From NCBI RefSeq assembly GCF_000277405.1, contig NC_017741.1:1240001-1304000 (forward strand): 64,000 nt of DNA, in the 5' to 3' direction. The notes beneath the pieces were generated by a model. That model did no database searches. It was not told where the DNA came from and worked only from the letters and a program-made list of their open reading frames with translations. The stretch comes from Helicobacter pylori Shi112. Lineage in GTDB: Bacteria; Campylobacterota; Campylobacteria; Campylobacterales; Helicobacteraceae. The position numbers and the translations under genes were made by a program. This document shows positions 44,604 through 54,680 of this stretch, piece by piece; positions within the stretch are counted from its first letter, which is position 1; each line of letters begins with the position of its first letter.

Positions 44604-46530
44604 GCTCTTTAATCCTTTCTGTGATTTCGCCCCAAACTTGCCCTAAAACCAAATCCGCATGCGTGATTTTAACGCGCACCTTTTCTAAAGACTTAAAAAC
44701 CTTGTTCGTTTTGACTAAAACTTTAAGCCCTATTAATTCTTTTAGCCCCACCACCACCCAATCTTTAACCTCCAAAACAACGCCCAAAAATTCTTTTTCT
44801 AAAAGTTCTAAAGCTAAGCGGGCGAATTTGCGTTTGACAAAATCCCTTTCAATCAAAGCGGCCTTTTTTTGTAAAGCGTTCAACTCAGCGCACAATTCAG
44901 GCGTTTCTTCTAACAAATACGAGCAGCCTTTAGCTTGATGAAACAACAATTCTTTTAAAAGCCTGTGTAAGGCTAAATCGCTGTATCGTCTAATGGGCGA
45001 AGTGAAATGCGTATAGCTAATAAACCCCAAACCAAAATGGCTTTCTTGCATGGGGCTATAAAGGGCTAAATTTTGAGATTTAATGATTAAGCGCGAAACT
45101 TCTCTTTCTAACTTCTTTTCTTTGGCTATCTTTAAGGCATGCTCTAAAAAAGGGAAAAAGCCCATGTTTTTAGGGCGCATGATCTCATAATCAAAAAGCT
45201 TGTCGTAGAGGCGTTTTTGCTGCTCCAAACTTGGCTCTTTATGGGTGCGGTATATCCCCTTATTTTGAAAATGCTTATCCAATAAATTCGCGCTAGATTG
45301 GTTGGCCAATAGCATGGCTTCTTCTATAAGGGTGTGCGCGTTGCTTTCTGTTTGCGTTTCAATTTTTTCTATACGCCCTTCTTTATTTAAATACAGCTTG
45401 TTTTCAAACGAATTGAAATTAAACCCCTTTTTTAAACGCTCCTTTTTTAACTTTAAAGCCATTTCTAAAAACCCCAAAAGGCTTTGTTGCAAGTCGTTAT
45501 CTAACGAGCTTTGTTGGGTGGTTAAAAAATGGTTGATTTCTTCATAGGTGCAATTAGCCCTAACTTCAATAACGCCTTGAAACAATCGGGCGTTTTCCAA
45601 ATTATCTAAAGGGATTTCATACACTAAAGCCAGGCGTTTTTCAAACGCTTTTAGTGAGCATGCCCCTTGAGATAAACTCAAAGGCAGCATGGGATACACG
45701 CTATTAGGGAAATACACGCTAAAGCCCCTAACCCTAGCTTCTTTATCCAAACTGGAATATTTCGGCACAAATTCGCTCACATCAGCAACCGCCACAAACA
45801 AAACCCTTTTTTCTTGATCATAAAAAATCGCATCGTCAAAATCCTTAGCGTCTTTAGGATCAATGGTGATAAAAGGGAGGTGAGAATAATTGATCCTATT
45901 TTTAAAATCGCTCGCTTTAAGTTGCGCGTAATGTTGGGCTAAATCCAAACAATCTTTTGAAAAATCCTTAATCCTGTCAAAAAGGCTTAAAGAAAGGTTT
46001 TCATCTATTAAAGGGTCTTCTAAAGCCCCTAAAATTTCGCTGATTTCACGCTTTTTAAGATCGATCTTTACCACGCAATGCCTAGGCAATTCCAATAAGG
46101 ATCTTTGGCTGTGCTTTAAAAGAATGGGTTTTTTAAAAGACTCTTTAAAAGGGATAGCCACAATCTGGTGATTTTTTTTAGCCAAGTAAGCTATCATCGC
46201 ATGTTCTGCATTTAAAAGCGCGGCTTTAAAAAAGGCTATGGGGCGTTTTTTAGAACATTCTATTTTGCATAAAATCAAAGCGTCTGTTTTAAAAGATGGG
46301 GGTAAGTTTTTGATTAAAGGGTCTTTAGGGTAATTTTTCGCTAAAGAAATGAAAAACGCCTTATTTTCTGCCCACTCAATTCTGCCTATATCAAAGCCTT
46401 CTTTTAAAAAATAGCGTTCCTTGTTGCATCCAAGCGCTTCTTTTAAAACGCCCTTTTCTATTAGAGGAGCGAATGGTTTAGGGATCTTTTTAACCCCAAA
46501 AAACAGGCTTCTTAAAAACCCTTGCATCAA
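44593..46530 (-). CDS. rnr: Ribonuclease R
   Basis: A 645-residue RNB-family 3'-5' exoribonuclease. The catalytic block [19 protein letters not shown] is near 222-240, then a [20 protein letters not shown] segment near 505 and a C-terminal S1-like end. N-terminal cold-shock domains are reduced compared with E. coli RNase R (813 residues). It overlaps aroE by 4 bp and holA by 11 bp. Confidence 0.93.
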   Translation of the reverse strand: MMQGFLRSLFFGVKKIPKPFAPLIEKGVLKEALGCNKERYFLKEGFDIGRIEWAENKAFFISLAKNYPKDPLIKNLPPSFKTDALILCKIECSKKRPIAFFKAALLNAEHAMIAYLAKKNHQIVAIPFKESFKKPILLKHSQRSLLELPRHCVVKIDLKKREISEILGALEDPLIDENLSLSLFDRIKDFSKDCLDLAQHYAQLKASDFKNRINYSHLPFITIDPKDAKDFDDAIFYDQEKRVLFVAVADVSEFVPKYSSLDKEARVRGFSVYFPNSVYPMLPLSLSQGACSLKAFEKRLALVYEIPLDNLENARLFQGVIEVRANCTYEEINHFLTTQQSSLDNDLQQSLLGFLEMALKLKKERLKKGFNFNSFENKLYLNKEGRIEKIETQTESNAHTLIEEAMLLANQSSANLLDKHFQNKGIYRTHKEPSLEQQKRLYDKLFDYEIMRPKNMGFFPFLEHALKIAKEKKLEREVSRLIIKSQNLALYSPMQESHFGLGFISYTHFTSPIRRYSDLALHRLLKELLFHQAKGCSYLLEETPELCAELNALQKKAALIERDFVKRKFARLALELLEKEFLGVVLEVKDWVVVGLKELIGLKVLVKTNKVFKSLEKVRVKITHADLVLGQVWGEITERIKEHVS

Positions 46531-47318
46531 AAAACACTTCGCATGACTTCAAACGCTTTTGGATAAGGGACTTGAGAAGCGCTGAATTTTTCAAAACTTA
46601 AAGAGGCTTGATAGATGAGCATGTCTTTTCCGTCTTGAAAGGGGATTTTTAGCTCTTTGGCTAAAGACAAAAAGGGCGTTAAAAACCCATACGCCAAATC
46701 ATAAGCGAGCTTAGTCTCTTTAAAATACCCTTTCAAAACCTCTTTATTTAACGGCAATTCGTTATTCAAACTCGCTGAAGTGGCGTTAATGATCAAATCA
46801 AAAGCGCTCTTAGGAGGCTTTATAAAACAATCACAGCCTAGGCGTTGGAAAAAATCCAATCCCCTAGCAGAGCGGTTCAACACGCTCACTTTCAAGCCTT
46901 GTTTTTTTAATTCGCACGCTAGGGCTTTAGCGCTCCCCCCAGAGCCTAAAATCAGAGCGCTCTGGTAGCCCTCATCTCCCAAAGAGAGCCAGAAACCTAA
47001 AGCGTCGGTATTGTAACCCACAAGCTCATCATTTTCCAAAACAAGCGTATTGATTGAAGCGCATTCAAGCGCGATACCTTTGATTTTATCGCAAACTTGA
47101 AACGCCCTTTCTTTAAAGGGTAAGGTTACATTAGCCCCACTAAGCCCCAAATGCAGAAACTCGTTTTTGATATGGCTTTCTAAAGGGAGTAATATGGGGT
47201 GGTAATGCCCCAAAAACCCTAATTTTTTTTGAAAAGTCAAAAAACAAGCGTTATGGATTAAGGGCGATTTGGAATGTTTAATGGGATTTCCAAAAACCCC
47301 AAAAGATTTTAATTTCAT
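46527..47318 (-). CDS. aroE: Shikimate dehydrogenase
   Basis: A 263-residue NADPH-dependent enzyme. Substrate motifs are [15 protein letters not shown] near 9 and [13 protein letters not shown] with catalytic Lys 69. The NADP fold has [12 protein letters not shown] near 127 and the C-terminal [11 protein letters not shown]. It makes shikimate from 3-dehydroshikimate. Confidence 0.96.
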   Translation of the reverse strand: MKLKSFGVFGNPIKHSKSPLIHNACFLTFQKKLGFLGHYHPILLPLESHIKNEFLHLGLSGANVTLPFKERAFQVCDKIKGIALECASINTLVLENDELVGYNTDALGFWLSLGDEGYQSALILGSGGSAKALACELKKQGLKVSVLNRSARGLDFFQRLGCDCFIKPPKSAFDLIINATSASLNNELPLNKEVLKGYFKETKLAYDLAYGFLTPFLSLAKELKIPFQDGKDMLIYQASLSFEKFSASQVPYPKAFEVMRSVF

Positions 47319-47325
47319 TATTCTT

Positions 47326-47916
47326 TCATTCAGCCTTTTTTAAGAGTTTTAAAAACACATAGCCCTTTGTTTCGTTAGAAAATTCAATTTTAGCCCAATC
47401 GTTTTGGATTTCTAAAACCTTCACGCTTTTATCTTTTGCAAGCGATCCCAAGATTTTACTTTTTGTGCTAGGAAAAGCGCGCACATTCACGCCACTGACT
47501 GCGACCTTATACTCTAAAGGTTTTTTTCCAATTGTAGGGGTTGTGGGGGTTTTTTGATTGTTTTGAGTGGGTGAAGCGCTGTTTTGTTTGGGTTCGTTTT
47601 CTTTTTCTTGCTCTTGTTTAGTTTCTTGTTTAATCTCTTGTTTTTGCGTGGGTGTTTCTGAAGGCAAAGGAGGATCTTTGGTGGGGTTTTCTTCTGTAGC
47701 GGTTGTGGTTGCGTTGGCTTCTTCTTGTTTAGGCAAAAGCACGCTGTTTTGACGCTCTATCTCGGTTTTTTCTAAATTCTGGCTTATTGAAGCGCTGTCT
47801 TTTTTCGCATAAAAACCAAGCGCAGCATGCGCTAAAGCATACAACAACATGAACCCTAAAACCACCAAAAAAGGCCGCACAAAAAGTTTTAAAGAATATT
47901 TCATTTCAGTTTTCAT
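47326..47916 (-). CDS. Membrane-anchored protein with C-terminal SH3 domain
   Basis: About 196 residues. One N-terminal helix (about 12-32), a long linker rich in Gln, Glu, Lys and Pro ([19 protein letters not shown]), and a bacterial SH3 domain ([46 protein letters not shown]). It is probably exposed to the periplasm and binds peptidoglycan. The ATG at 47916 has AGGGTAGGA before it; a TTG at 47928 overlapping oppB and an ATG at 47904 are alternatives. Confidence 0.75.
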   Translation of the reverse strand: MKTEMKYSLKLFVRPFLVVLGFMLLYALAHAALGFYAKKDSASISQNLEKTEIERQNSVLLPKQEEANATTTATEENPTKDPPLPSETPTQKQEIKQETKQEQEKENEPKQNSASPTQNNQKTPTTPTIGKKPLEYKVAVSGVNVRAFPSTKSKILGSLAKDKSVKVLEIQNDWAKIEFSNETKGYVFLKLLKKAE

Positions 47917-47924
47917 TCCTACCC

Positions 47925-48403
47925 TCAACGCTTTTCAAAATCAATCCTAGGGTCAATCACCACGCAGAGCAAATCGCTTATCAAACTCGCTACCAAACCT
48001 AAAAGCGTGAAAATATAAAGCGAACCAAACACGACAGGATAATCCCTACTCACAATGCTTTCATACCCTAAAAGCCCTAACCCATCCAGGCTAAAAACAA
48101 TTTCTATCAATAAGCTTGAGCTAAAAAACATGCCCAAAAAAGCTTGCGGAAAACCCGCCACCACTAATAAAATCGCATTGCGGAACACATGCGCATAAAA
48201 AATACGCCCCACTGAACAGCCCTTAGCCTTAGCGCTCACCACATAGAGTTTGCCCATTTCATCTAAAAAAGAGTTTTTCACTAAAAGCGTAAGGCTTGCA
48301 AAACCCCCTAAAGAAATGCAAAGAACGGGCAAAGTGATATGCCATAAATAATCCTTGATTTTGCCTAATGCACTCAAACTTTCAAAATTATCGCTCACTA
48401 ACC
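47925..48403 (-). pseudogene. oppB: oppB 3' part, separated by IS607
   Basis: The C-terminal part of an oligopeptide ABC permease ([20 protein letters not shown]; then [15 protein letters not shown] and the EAA-type loop [23 protein letters not shown] near the cytoplasmic face). It resumes directly after the IS607 end. Removing 2,027 bp joins it in frame to the 5' part for a 348-residue protein. A GTG at 48398 could start an isolated fragment, but it lacks the first helices. Confidence 0.93.
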
Positions 48404-48453
48404 GTTACTACAAACCTATAAAATCCTATAAAGAGCTATAAAATTCTCTTAAT

Positions 48454-49713
48454 TTAGGGTTTTTGTTGTATTCCTAGTTCAACCTTGCTAGTTGCTAAAC
48501 GATTTTTGGATAAATCATTCAACAGAGCTGTCAAGTCCATAGGCGTAAATTCGGCAGTAACTCTACCTACTAAATGCTTTAAAAGATTGATAGCAGCGTT
48601 TATATCTCTATCTAATTCAAAGCCACACTCTAGGCATTGATAAATCCTATCTTTAAGTTTTAAATCTTGTTTAACCTTTTGACAATTAGAACAAGTCTTA
48701 GAGCTTGGATAGTAAGTGTCAGCTCTTAGAATTTCTTTATTAGAGTATTTAGCTTTATACTCTAATAGCGTGTTAAACACAGACATAGAAACATCGCTTA
48801 AAGATTTAGCCAACCTGTGATTTTTAAACATGTTTTTGACTTTCAAACTCTCTAAACAAAACGAGTTTGAGTGTCTTATAAGAGAGCTTGTGAGCTTGTG
48901 TAAAAAATCAAGTCTGATGTTAGCGATTTTTTCATGCAAGTGGGTAAGCTTTTTAGAATGCTTTAAGTAATTATTAGATTTCTTGGTTTTATCCCCTTTG
49001 GTTTTTGGGTGGATTTTTTTACTCAGTTGTCTGCTAATTCTTACAAGCTTTCTAGTAAGCTTATCTAAGGGCTTAGGGGCATAGATATTTAAGCCATTAG
49101 ACAAACTCACAAAGGATTTAATCCCTATATCAACCCCTAGTTTATTATGACTCTCTTGGAGTTTATGGGTTCGTTTGTATTCACTCTCATCAACACCACA
49201 AGAGATTGAAACATAGAAATGATCGCCCTTTTGAGTGATGGTAGCGTTATTGATTTTGCCTTGAAATCTTAGTTTTTCAGTGAGTTTGATTGGTGGTAAG
49301 TTAGGTATTTTTAAATAACCAGTATTAGCTGTTTGAATGATTTTAATTTGGTCGCCCCCTATATAAAAAGAACCTTGAAACTCTCTTTTCTTTTTAAATT
49401 TAGGGTAACTCACTAAACCTTTTTTCAAATCCCTAAAAAACTTATTAAAGGCTAGATTTAAGTGGATAAAAGGCTGTTGGGTGGCGTATTTAGTTACTTC
49501 ATAAACGAAATTAAATTGCGATTTTTTAAGAGCGTTAAATTCTTTTTTAAGCTGTAGATGGTTAGTTTTAATACCCAGTTGGTAGTTTTCTTTCCATTTA
49601 GCTAACCCCCAATTATAAGCGAACCTAGCGCACCCAAAAGCTTTTTTAAAGTAAGTAATATGCTTGTTATTAGGCTTTAAAGCGATTTTATGCGTGATTG
49701 AGATAGCTGACAT
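48454..49713 (-). CDS. tnpB: TnpB RNA-guided nuclease of IS607
   Basis: A 419-residue TnpB, ancestor-type relative of Cas12. An N-terminal wedge/REC-like part is followed by a RuvC domain with Asp195 (KLGVDIGIKS), Glu288 (FCLESLKVKNM) and Asp368/370 (ELDRDINAA). The zinc finger Cys341, Cys344, Cys360, Cys363 is intact. TnpB is not needed for transposition itself; family members cut DNA using an RNA from the element's end. It overlaps tnpA by 26 bp and ends 50 bp before the element end. Confidence 0.95.
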   Translation of the reverse strand: MSAISITHKIALKPNNKHITYFKKAFGCARFAYNWGLAKWKENYQLGIKTNHLQLKKEFNALKKSQFNFVYEVTKYATQQPFIHLNLAFNKFFRDLKKGLVSYPKFKKKREFQGSFYIGGDQIKIIQTANTGYLKIPNLPPIKLTEKLRFQGKINNATITQKGDHFYVSISCGVDESEYKRTHKLQESHNKLGVDIGIKSFVSLSNGLNIYAPKPLDKLTRKLVRISRQLSKKIHPKTKGDKTKKSNNYLKHSKKLTHLHEKIANIRLDFLHKLTSSLIRHSNSFCLESLKVKNMFKNHRLAKSLSDVSMSVFNTLLEYKAKYSNKEILRADTYYPSSKTCSNCQKVKQDLKLKDRIYQCLECGFELDRDINAAINLLKHLVGRVTAEFTPMDLTALLNDLSKNRLATSKVELGIQQKP

Positions 49714-50341
49714 TGTTAGTTATGACTTCTTGCATTTCATCTAAGAGTTTTTTGTTTTTCTTAGACCTAGAGCCATACAATCTAGCGCTAAAGACGGTTA
49801 TAATTTCTAAAACATCTTTGGCTAATTCTTCTTCAAACCTCACATTCTCATCACCCTTATTGATGATAACCACTTCTACTTCTTTAGCTTCACAAATACT
49901 GAATACCAATTCAGCTCCAAAGCGTAATAATCTGTCTTTATGCGTTAATACAAGGCGCTTGACTTGATTGTCTAAGATTAAGTTTAAAAGCTTGGTTAAG
50001 CCTTTTTTATAGTAGTTCATGCCACTCCCTAAATCTTGTATCACTTCATAGTTAAAGCCGCATCTAGCGCAATAAAGCTCTAAAACTTGAACTTGTCTGA
50101 TTAAATCCTCTTGTTGGTCATGCGAGCTTACTCTAGCATAAGCTATTGTTTTTAATTCATCTTGATTAAAGACTGCGTTTCTATTGATACGCCTTAAACT
50201 TTCTAACTTGTAACGCCTTTCACCGCCTTTAGTGAGTTCATCAGGTTTTAACAAATCTTTTTTATCCCAATTGCGTAAGGTTTGGATAGTTACACCCAAA
50301 AGCTTACTCGCTTGACCGATTGATAGCATTCTTTTATTCAT
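49688..50341 (-). CDS. tnpA: IS607 serine recombinase TnpA
   Basis: About 217 residues from MNKRMLSIGQASKLLGVTIQTLRNWD, a MerR-like helix-turn-helix at the N-terminus, which is the IS607 arrangement (DNA-binding domain before the catalytic domain). The catalytic serine lies in AYARVSSHDQQEDLIRQ near 70, with DLGSGMNY and the Arg of THKDRLLRFG. All active-site blocks look intact. Six further upstream codons are in frame, from 50359. Confidence 0.93.
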   Translation of the reverse strand: MNKRMLSIGQASKLLGVTIQTLRNWDKKDLLKPDELTKGGERRYKLESLRRINRNAVFNQDELKTIAYARVSSHDQQEDLIRQVQVLELYCARCGFNYEVIQDLGSGMNYYKKGLTKLLNLILDNQVKRLVLTHKDRLLRFGAELVFSICEAKEVEVVIINKGDENVRFEEELAKDVLEIITVFSARLYGSRSKKNKKLLDEMQEVITNNVSYLNHA

Positions 50342-50430
50342 GCAAGCAGTATAACACAAAACTTAATAACCTATACAAAAATTATAGTATTTTATAGGTT
50401 ATTATAGGATTTTAGTTTCTGTTTGTAACC

Positions 50431-50998
50431 CCTTTAAAGGGAACCAGTGCCAATAATTCCCTCCAGCAAAAAACACGATCAACACCACCGCAAACAAAAA
50501 GGCCGGGATAGCGTTAGCGACAATGATCACCACGCTGCTTAGCACATCTAAAGGCTCGTTATTGCGTTTGGCCTTGAAAATCCCTAAAGGGATAGAAATA
50601 AGATAAATCAAAAGCGTGCTAAAAAGCCCTAACGAAATGGATACGGGCAATTTTTCCTTAATCAAATCTATCACTTTAATCTGGCGATAAAAGCTCTCCC
50701 CAAAATCAAATTGCACATATTTTTTAAGCATGAGAAGGTAGCGCTCCCCTATGGGCTTGTCAAAACCATAGAGTTTTTTTAAATTTTCTAACAAATCGCT
50801 CTCCAACCCTTGAGATCCCCTATAGGCGCGATCTTTAACAACGCCTTGGGTTTCTTTGGACTGCGTGTTATTGATTTTAGCCATCATCTGCTCTATAGGG
50901 CCTCCAGGGGCCGATTGGATCAGAAAGAAATTGATAGTCATGATGGCCAATAAAGTAGGGATAATCAAAAGCAAGCGTTTAAGAATATAAGCAATCAT
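50431..50998 (-). pseudogene. oppB: oppB 5' part, truncated by IS607
   Basis: The first part of the inner membrane permease that pairs with OppA (MIAYILKRLLLIIPTLLAI; ESFYRQIKVIDLIKEKLPVS; PAFLFAVVLIVFF). It starts with an ATGA overlap on the oppA stop. After WFPLKG the frame enters IS607 and ends QTETKIL. Ten further upstream codons are in frame, but the ATG at 50998 gives the family N-terminus. Confidence 0.93.
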
Positions 50999-52782
50999 TG
51001 AAGACCCCTTTCTTTTTTTACCCACCACAAATACGGCGAAAATCCATAGCTAGGGCTGATTTCAGGCATGCCAATGTAATTATACGCTGCGATCCTGTAA
51101 TTAGGCAAATAAAAATGCGGTATCACATAAAACCCCCACAATAACACCCTATCCATCGCTTGAATGGCGGCTAGTTGCTCCTTATAATCTTTAGCGTTAA
51201 TGATTTTTTCAATCAAATCATCTACCGCTTTACTAGAGATTCCCGCATAATTCCTTGTGCCTTTTTCTTTAGCGCTCAAAGAGCCAAAATAAAAGCGTTG
51301 CTCATTACCCGGGAAAGACGATTGGCCTATCACCCCTACAATCATGTCAAAATCATAGCTTTTGACCCGATTGACATACTGGCTTAAATCCACTCTTTGG
51401 ATTTTCATTTCAATCCCTAACACCCTTAAGTTTTTAGCAAAAGCTAGAGCCAGTCTTTCAAAGGCCGGGCTGTTTAAAAGCAAAGTGAAACTAAACGGCT
51501 TGTTATTCTTATCCACTAAACGCATGTTTTTGTAAGAAAAGCCCGCGCTTTCTAAAAGCTTTTGAGCGTATTTTAAATTTTCCCTCAAATTATAGCCCAA
51601 AACATCAGCCCCATCGGTTCTGGGCACGACATAAGGCTCTTTAAAAACCCTTTCATCCAAACTCTTTTCATAAGGGGCTAACAGAACTTTTTCTTCAGGG
51701 CTTGGAAGAGAAGGGGACGCATAAACAGAGTTGCTGAAAAAACTAGTGGTGCGTTTGTATTGCGAAAAAAACAAATTTTTATTCGCCCATTCAAAATCAA
51801 ACGCATAAAATAAGGCTTCACGCACCCTTTTATCCTTAAAAATTTCCCGGCGCGTGTTGAAGAAAAACCCTTGCATGCCGCTTGGCATTTTATGGGCTAT
51901 TAGGTATTTAGTGATTTTTTTATTGTCTATAGCTTTCCCCACATAGCCCCTAGCCCAAACCTTAGCCGTGCTTTCAATGCGCCAATCATACGCCCCGCTT
52001 AAAAAAGCCTGTAAAGCAATGGTTTCGTCTTTATAATACTCAAATTTGATCTCATCAAAATTGAATTGCCCCTTTCTGCTAGGCAAATTCCTCGCCCAAT
52101 AATTAGGGTTTCTTTGGTAGGTGATTTTCTTGCCCACATCAAAAGAAGCGATCATATAAGGGCCGCTAGAAACAGGAATGAGTAAAGGGTTTTTGGTGAA
52201 ATAATCCTTTTGAAACGCTTTTTTGGAAAAGATTTGCAACTGCCCTAAAATGAGAGGCAATTCTTTATTTTCAGTGGTTTTGAAAATGAATTTAACATGG
52301 TGTTTGTCTAAAATAACCGCCTTTTTAACATCTTGGTAATACTGCCTGTAAATAGGCGATCCTAATTCCATTATCGTATCAAAACTAAACTTCACATCGC
52401 TCGCTAAGATGGGAGCGTTATTGCTGAATCTCGCTCTTTTGTCTAAGGTAAAAATCACATAGCTGTTATCCTTAGCCACTTCTGCGTCTTTAGCGATCAA
52501 GGGGTATTCGGCATAAGGTTCGTCCAAACTTTGCACCATTAAAGTGTCATAAATCAGATCCAAGCCTTCGGCTTTAGTGCCTTTAAGCGCAAAAGGGTTA
52601 AGGCTATCAAAAGTCCCTATAGCGTCATTCCTTAAAACACCGCCTTTTCTAGCGTTAGGGTTAGCGTATTCAAAATGCGTGAAATTGTCTTTATATTTAG
52701 GCTCTTCGCCCAAGTATAAATAAGGCGTAGCCTTAAGGAAACAAAACACCCCTAACCATAAGCTTAAAATTTTAAAGACCAC
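50995..52782 (-). CDS. oppA: Periplasmic oligopeptide-binding protein
   Basis: A 595-residue SBP family 5 protein with an N-terminal signal peptide (MVFKILSLWLGVFCFLKA). Family features are GGVLRNDAIGTFDSLNPFA near 47, the KDNSYVIFTLDKRARFSNNAPI segment near 110 and MQGFFFNTRREIFKDKRVREALFYAFDFEW near 300. It collects peptides for the OppB permease, which is disrupted just downstream. trpS adjoins upstream. Confidence 0.93.
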   Translation of the reverse strand: MVFKILSLWLGVFCFLKATPYLYLGEEPKYKDNFTHFEYANPNARKGGVLRNDAIGTFDSLNPFALKGTKAEGLDLIYDTLMVQSLDEPYAEYPLIAKDAEVAKDNSYVIFTLDKRARFSNNAPILASDVKFSFDTIMELGSPIYRQYYQDVKKAVILDKHHVKFIFKTTENKELPLILGQLQIFSKKAFQKDYFTKNPLLIPVSSGPYMIASFDVGKKITYQRNPNYWARNLPSRKGQFNFDEIKFEYYKDETIALQAFLSGAYDWRIESTAKVWARGYVGKAIDNKKITKYLIAHKMPSGMQGFFFNTRREIFKDKRVREALFYAFDFEWANKNLFFSQYKRTTSFFSNSVYASPSLPSPEEKVLLAPYEKSLDERVFKEPYVVPRTDGADVLGYNLRENLKYAQKLLESAGFSYKNMRLVDKNNKPFSFTLLLNSPAFERLALAFAKNLRVLGIEMKIQRVDLSQYVNRVKSYDFDMIVGVIGQSSFPGNEQRFYFGSLSAKEKGTRNYAGISSKAVDDLIEKIINAKDYKEQLAAIQAMDRVLLWGFYVIPHFYLPNYRIAAYNYIGMPEISPSYGFSPYLWWVKKERGLQ

Positions 52783-53763
52783 TCAAACCAACCCCATCAA
52801 TTCTTTAGCCTTTTGGTAAGTCGCTTGCGCTAAAGGCTTGGCTTTTTTAGCGCCGCTATTTAAAACGGCTTTTACTTCATCATCGCTGATTTCTTTGTAT
52901 CTTTCTTGGATGGGTTTTAAAGCCTGGATCACCACTTCAGCCAATTCCTTTTTAAAATCCCCATAGCCCTTATTTTTGAAACGCTCTTCTATGCTTTCTG
53001 GGCTTTCATTGCTTAAAAGCATGTAGATATTTAAAAGGTTAAAAACGCCCTCTCTTTTTTCATCAAATGCAATAACGCCCATAGAATCAGTGGCCGCTTT
53101 TTTGATTTTTCTTACAATAATGTCCGGCTCATCTAAAAGAAAAATCGCATGGTTAGCCCCTTGATGCGATTTACTCATCTTCACTTTTGGATCATCTAGC
53201 CCCATAACCCTTGCCCCCACTTTAGCGATCAAAGGCTCTGGTACTTTAAAGCAACTCCCAAAATCCCTGTTAAATTTTTCTGCAATATTTCGCGTGAGCT
53301 CTAAATGCTGTTTTTGATCTTCGCCCACTGGCACTAAATCGCTTTGGTATAATAAAATATCTGACGCCATTAAAATAGGGTAATTGAAAAGCCCCACATT
53401 CACGCTTTTAGGGTTTTTTAAAGACTTGTCTTTGAATTGCGTCATTCTTTGCATTTCCCCCATAGACACCTGGCAATTTAATAGCCATGCTAAAGCCGGG
53501 TGCTCATCAATTTCACTTTGAATGAATAACCCCGATTGCTTAGGATTAATCCCGCAAGCTAAAAGCAATTTGACCAGCTCATAGCTTTGGGATTTTAAAA
53601 ATGCCGGATCTATGGGCAAAGTAATCGCATGCGAATTGACGACGCAAAAAAGGTTTTCATATTCATCTTGCGCCTCTACCCAATGCTTGATCGCTCCTAA
53701 ATAGTTGCCCAAATGGATTTGCCCGGTAGGTTGGATGCCTGAAAAGACTCGTTTTTTGTGCAT
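52783..53763 (-). CDS. trpS: Tryptophanyl-tRNA synthetase
   Basis: A 326-residue class I synthetase with a HIGH-type motif in [12 protein letters not shown] near 13 and KMSKS in [11 protein letters not shown] near 195. [15 protein letters not shown] near 147 is also typical. It is directly followed by oppA on the same strand with no gap. Confidence 0.98.
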   Translation of the reverse strand: MHKKRVFSGIQPTGQIHLGNYLGAIKHWVEAQDEYENLFCVVNSHAITLPIDPAFLKSQSYELVKLLLACGINPKQSGLFIQSEIDEHPALAWLLNCQVSMGEMQRMTQFKDKSLKNPKSVNVGLFNYPILMASDILLYQSDLVPVGEDQKQHLELTRNIAEKFNRDFGSCFKVPEPLIAKVGARVMGLDDPKVKMSKSHQGANHAIFLLDEPDIIVRKIKKAATDSMGVIAFDEKREGVFNLLNIYMLLSNESPESIEERFKNKGYGDFKKELAEVVIQALKPIQERYKEISDDEVKAVLNSGAKKAKPLAQATYQKAKELMGLV

Positions 53764-53834
53764 GTTGTTTCTCGCTCATTAGTTTAGCGTTTATTGTAAC
53801 CACCTAATTTTAATATTTTAATTTATCTTAGTTT

Positions 53835-54563
53835 TTAAGAACGCTTGATCCCAGAAAAGAGTAACACTTCATAGCTCAATTTTTCAAACGCCATGTTTTG
53901 AAAAAAATGTTTTTTTTGCTTGAAACTCAGCGTTGAACCCCCCAAAAGACCGCATTTTTTAAGGTAATTCAAAGCATCTTGTTTGCGGTTGAAATAAAGA
54001 ACGAAGCGCTTGTTTTCCAATTCTATTTGAAAATTTTTAAAAGCGTTTTTGATTAAGGATTTGATCGTTTTGAGATCCCTTAAAGGCGAAGGCGTGCCTA
54101 AAAATTCATGCACTTCATGCAAACTAAAATCCGTATGGATAGCTAAAGCCACCTCCTTACTAAAAAGAGCGATTTTTTCTAAAACGCTTTTTAAATCCCT
54201 TGCCCATTGTAAAGAAGAAGAAGACACAACCAGATCGTAATCGCAAAAAACATGTTCTTCAAAATCCGCATGCTCTAAAGAGATTTTTTGAATGTTAATA
54301 GAATGCGTGGGGTGTAATTTGAGCATGTTTATAGAATTATCCAAAGCGATAAAGTCTTCAATCAAAATATTTTGCCGCTCTAAAGCGTTAAAAACAGCCC
54401 CACTCCCTGATCCTAGATCCAAAACTTTAGCGTAATGTTTTTGTTTTAAAAATTGAACAAGACAGATAGCGATTTGCTGTTGGATATGGGCAAAGAGATG
54501 ATAAGTTTTGGCATGCTTATTGAATGCATGCTGATTGAATGAATGAAAAGAGTCCAACACCAC
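53835..54563 (-). CDS. bioC: BioC-like SAM-dependent methyltransferase
   Basis: A 242-residue class I methyltransferase. It starts FHSFNQHAFNKHAKTYHLFAHIQQQIA, the BioC-type N-terminal pattern, with SAM motif VLDLGSGSGAVFNAL near 45 and the DLVVSSSSLQWARDL motif near 105. BioC methylates malonyl-ACP to start pimelate synthesis for biotin. No bio genes adjoin it, so the role is inferred from sequence. Confidence 0.8.
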   Translation of the reverse strand: MVLDSFHSFNQHAFNKHAKTYHLFAHIQQQIAICLVQFLKQKHYAKVLDLGSGSGAVFNALERQNILIEDFIALDNSINMLKLHPTHSINIQKISLEHADFEEHVFCDYDLVVSSSSLQWARDLKSVLEKIALFSKEVALAIHTDFSLHEVHEFLGTPSPLRDLKTIKSLIKNAFKNFQIELENKRFVLYFNRKQDALNYLKKCGLLGGSTLSFKQKKHFFQNMAFEKLSYEVLLFSGIKRS

Positions 54564-54627
54564 CGCCTTTAACGCGCCACGCTTGAAATTAAAACTAAAT
54601 TTTAGTGTATTCTTAGCAAATTTTAGA

Positions 54628-54633
54628 TAAGAT
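54628..54633 (+). promoter_or_regulatory. -10 element for the secG operon
   Basis: TAAGAT in TTTTAGATAAGATCAAGGG, 48 bp before the secG ATG, in the divergent bioC-secG gap. The -35 region is not clear. Confidence 0.45.
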
Positions 54634-54680
54634 CAAGGGTAATTTTTTCTAAATTTTAGGCATTTAAGGAATCAGTGTTT

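Larger units (their letters stand above)
48404..50430 (-). mobile_element. Complete IS607 element
   Basis: A 2,027-bp element carrying tnpA (serine recombinase) and tnpB. Both junctions share TAACC on the plus strand (48399-48403 and 50426-50430); removing one copy restores oppB. The ends show related inverted segments (GTTACAAAC and GTTACTACAAAC, each followed by an AAATCCTATA motif). No target duplication is seen beyond the shared core, as expected for IS607, which recombines at GG dinucleotides. The length agrees with the published 2,027-bp H. pylori IS607. Confidence 0.95.
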
